The notes under the pieces: generated by a model
Database searches by the model: none
Told to the model about the DNA's origin: nothing
The model's input: only the letters and a program-made list of their open reading frames with translations
Shown: positions 34,204-34,314 of the stretch, in pieces
How the letters are laid out: each line of letters begins with the position of its first letter
How positions within the stretch are numbered: position 1 is the stretch's first letter
Position numbers and translations under genes: made by a program
Assembly: GCA_020847615.1 (NCBI GenBank)
Contig: JADLBR010000524.1
Span: forward strand, 1 to 34,314
Length of the DNA stretch: 34,314 nucleotides
DNA from: Verrucomicrobiia bacterium
GTDB taxonomy: Bacteria; Verrucomicrobiota; Verrucomicrobiia; JADLBR01
Direction of reading: 5' to 3'

Positions 34204-34310
34204 CCCGTATCCGGACGCGCGAGCGTTTGGCCGCCAGAGCCTTACGGCTTCGGGTGCATTTTCGGCGACTGGCAGCCTGTCGGACTTAGCCAAGTCCGAC
34301 AAGGCTGCTA
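34204..34310. repeat. composite repeat, inverted family B plus best-preserved family C
   Basis: Family B lies inverted at 34204-34254 (its reverse complement starts CCCGAAGCCGTAAGGCTCTGG less one base and continues GGCCAAACGCT). Family C at 34273-34307 folds into a near-perfect hairpin: CAGCCT + GTCGGACTT (34273-34287), loop AGCC, AAGTCCGAC (34292-34300), a bulged A, then AGGCTG (34302-34307), 15 pairs in all. It ends GCTAGAAA at the window edge. It lies about 110 nt upstream of proB. Confidence 0.8.
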
Positions 34311-34314
34311 GAAA

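Noticed and set aside
34075-34302. Small minus-strand frame upstream of proB, and similar frames at 28855-29172 and 25795-25947
   Set aside because: They translate family B repeat DNA into look-alike peptides (RLWxPNAxAxGYG); the similarity comes from the repeat and not from a protein family.

Overview
The window is a GC-rich, densely packed bacterial chromosome segment with 15 convincing protein genes, one gene remnant and a set of hairpin-forming intergenic repeats. The style of the genes points to the PVC superphylum, most likely Verrucomicrobiota. The clues are a secreted beta-propeller that begins with a WPAWRGPRGDGTS motif, a secreted sialate O-acetylesterase fused to a discoidin-like module, a heparinase-II-like lyase with a DUF4962-type N-terminus, and short palindromic repeats between genes. 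The assignment is an inference; no rRNA or other definitive marker is present. No tRNA, rRNA, CRISPR array, transposase or phage gene was seen.

Layout. 32-2806 holds a LpxL/HtrB-like acyltransferase with a broken catalytic motif, a class D beta-lactamase-like protein and the thiamin kinase thiD. 2794-16449 (minus strand) is one 4551-residue nonribosomal peptide synthetase with four complete C-A-T modules and a terminal thioesterase. Upstream of it on the same strand lie a PQQ-type beta-propeller protein and a sialate O-acetylesterase, so the three may be read as one transcript. 20092-21335 carries trpA and ruvX overlapping by 4 nt. phoR and phoB follow on the minus strand, and the 3' ends of phoR and ruvX overlap. 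23439-31516 (plus strand) carries a heparinase-like lyase, a papain-fold (C39-like) peptidase translationally coupled to a gamma-glutamyltransferase, and comEC. 32053-34096 (minus strand) is an overlapping proA/proB pair, which despite the gene names here is transcribed proB first.

The main item of interest is the NRPS. All four modules look catalytically intact, there is no epimerisation domain, and the protein begins with a condensation domain, so the product is probably an N-capped (for example acylated) tetrapeptide or the extension of a substrate supplied in trans. The specificity residues of the fourth adenylation domain read as a classic valine code. Those of the first three match no code I recognise. 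The thioesterase has cysteine instead of serine in its nucleophile motif. No phosphopantetheinyl transferase, MbtH protein, transporter or tailoring enzyme is adjacent, so the locus is a bare synthetase set among carbohydrate-related and housekeeping genes.

Three families of short palindromic repeats (called A, B and C here) recur in the intergenic spaces near 19.9, 25.9, 29.1, 31.65, 32.0 and 34.2 kb, singly or as composites. One copy runs directly into the ribosome binding site of the C39-like peptidase gene. Another sits just before a degraded nucleotidyltransferase gene.
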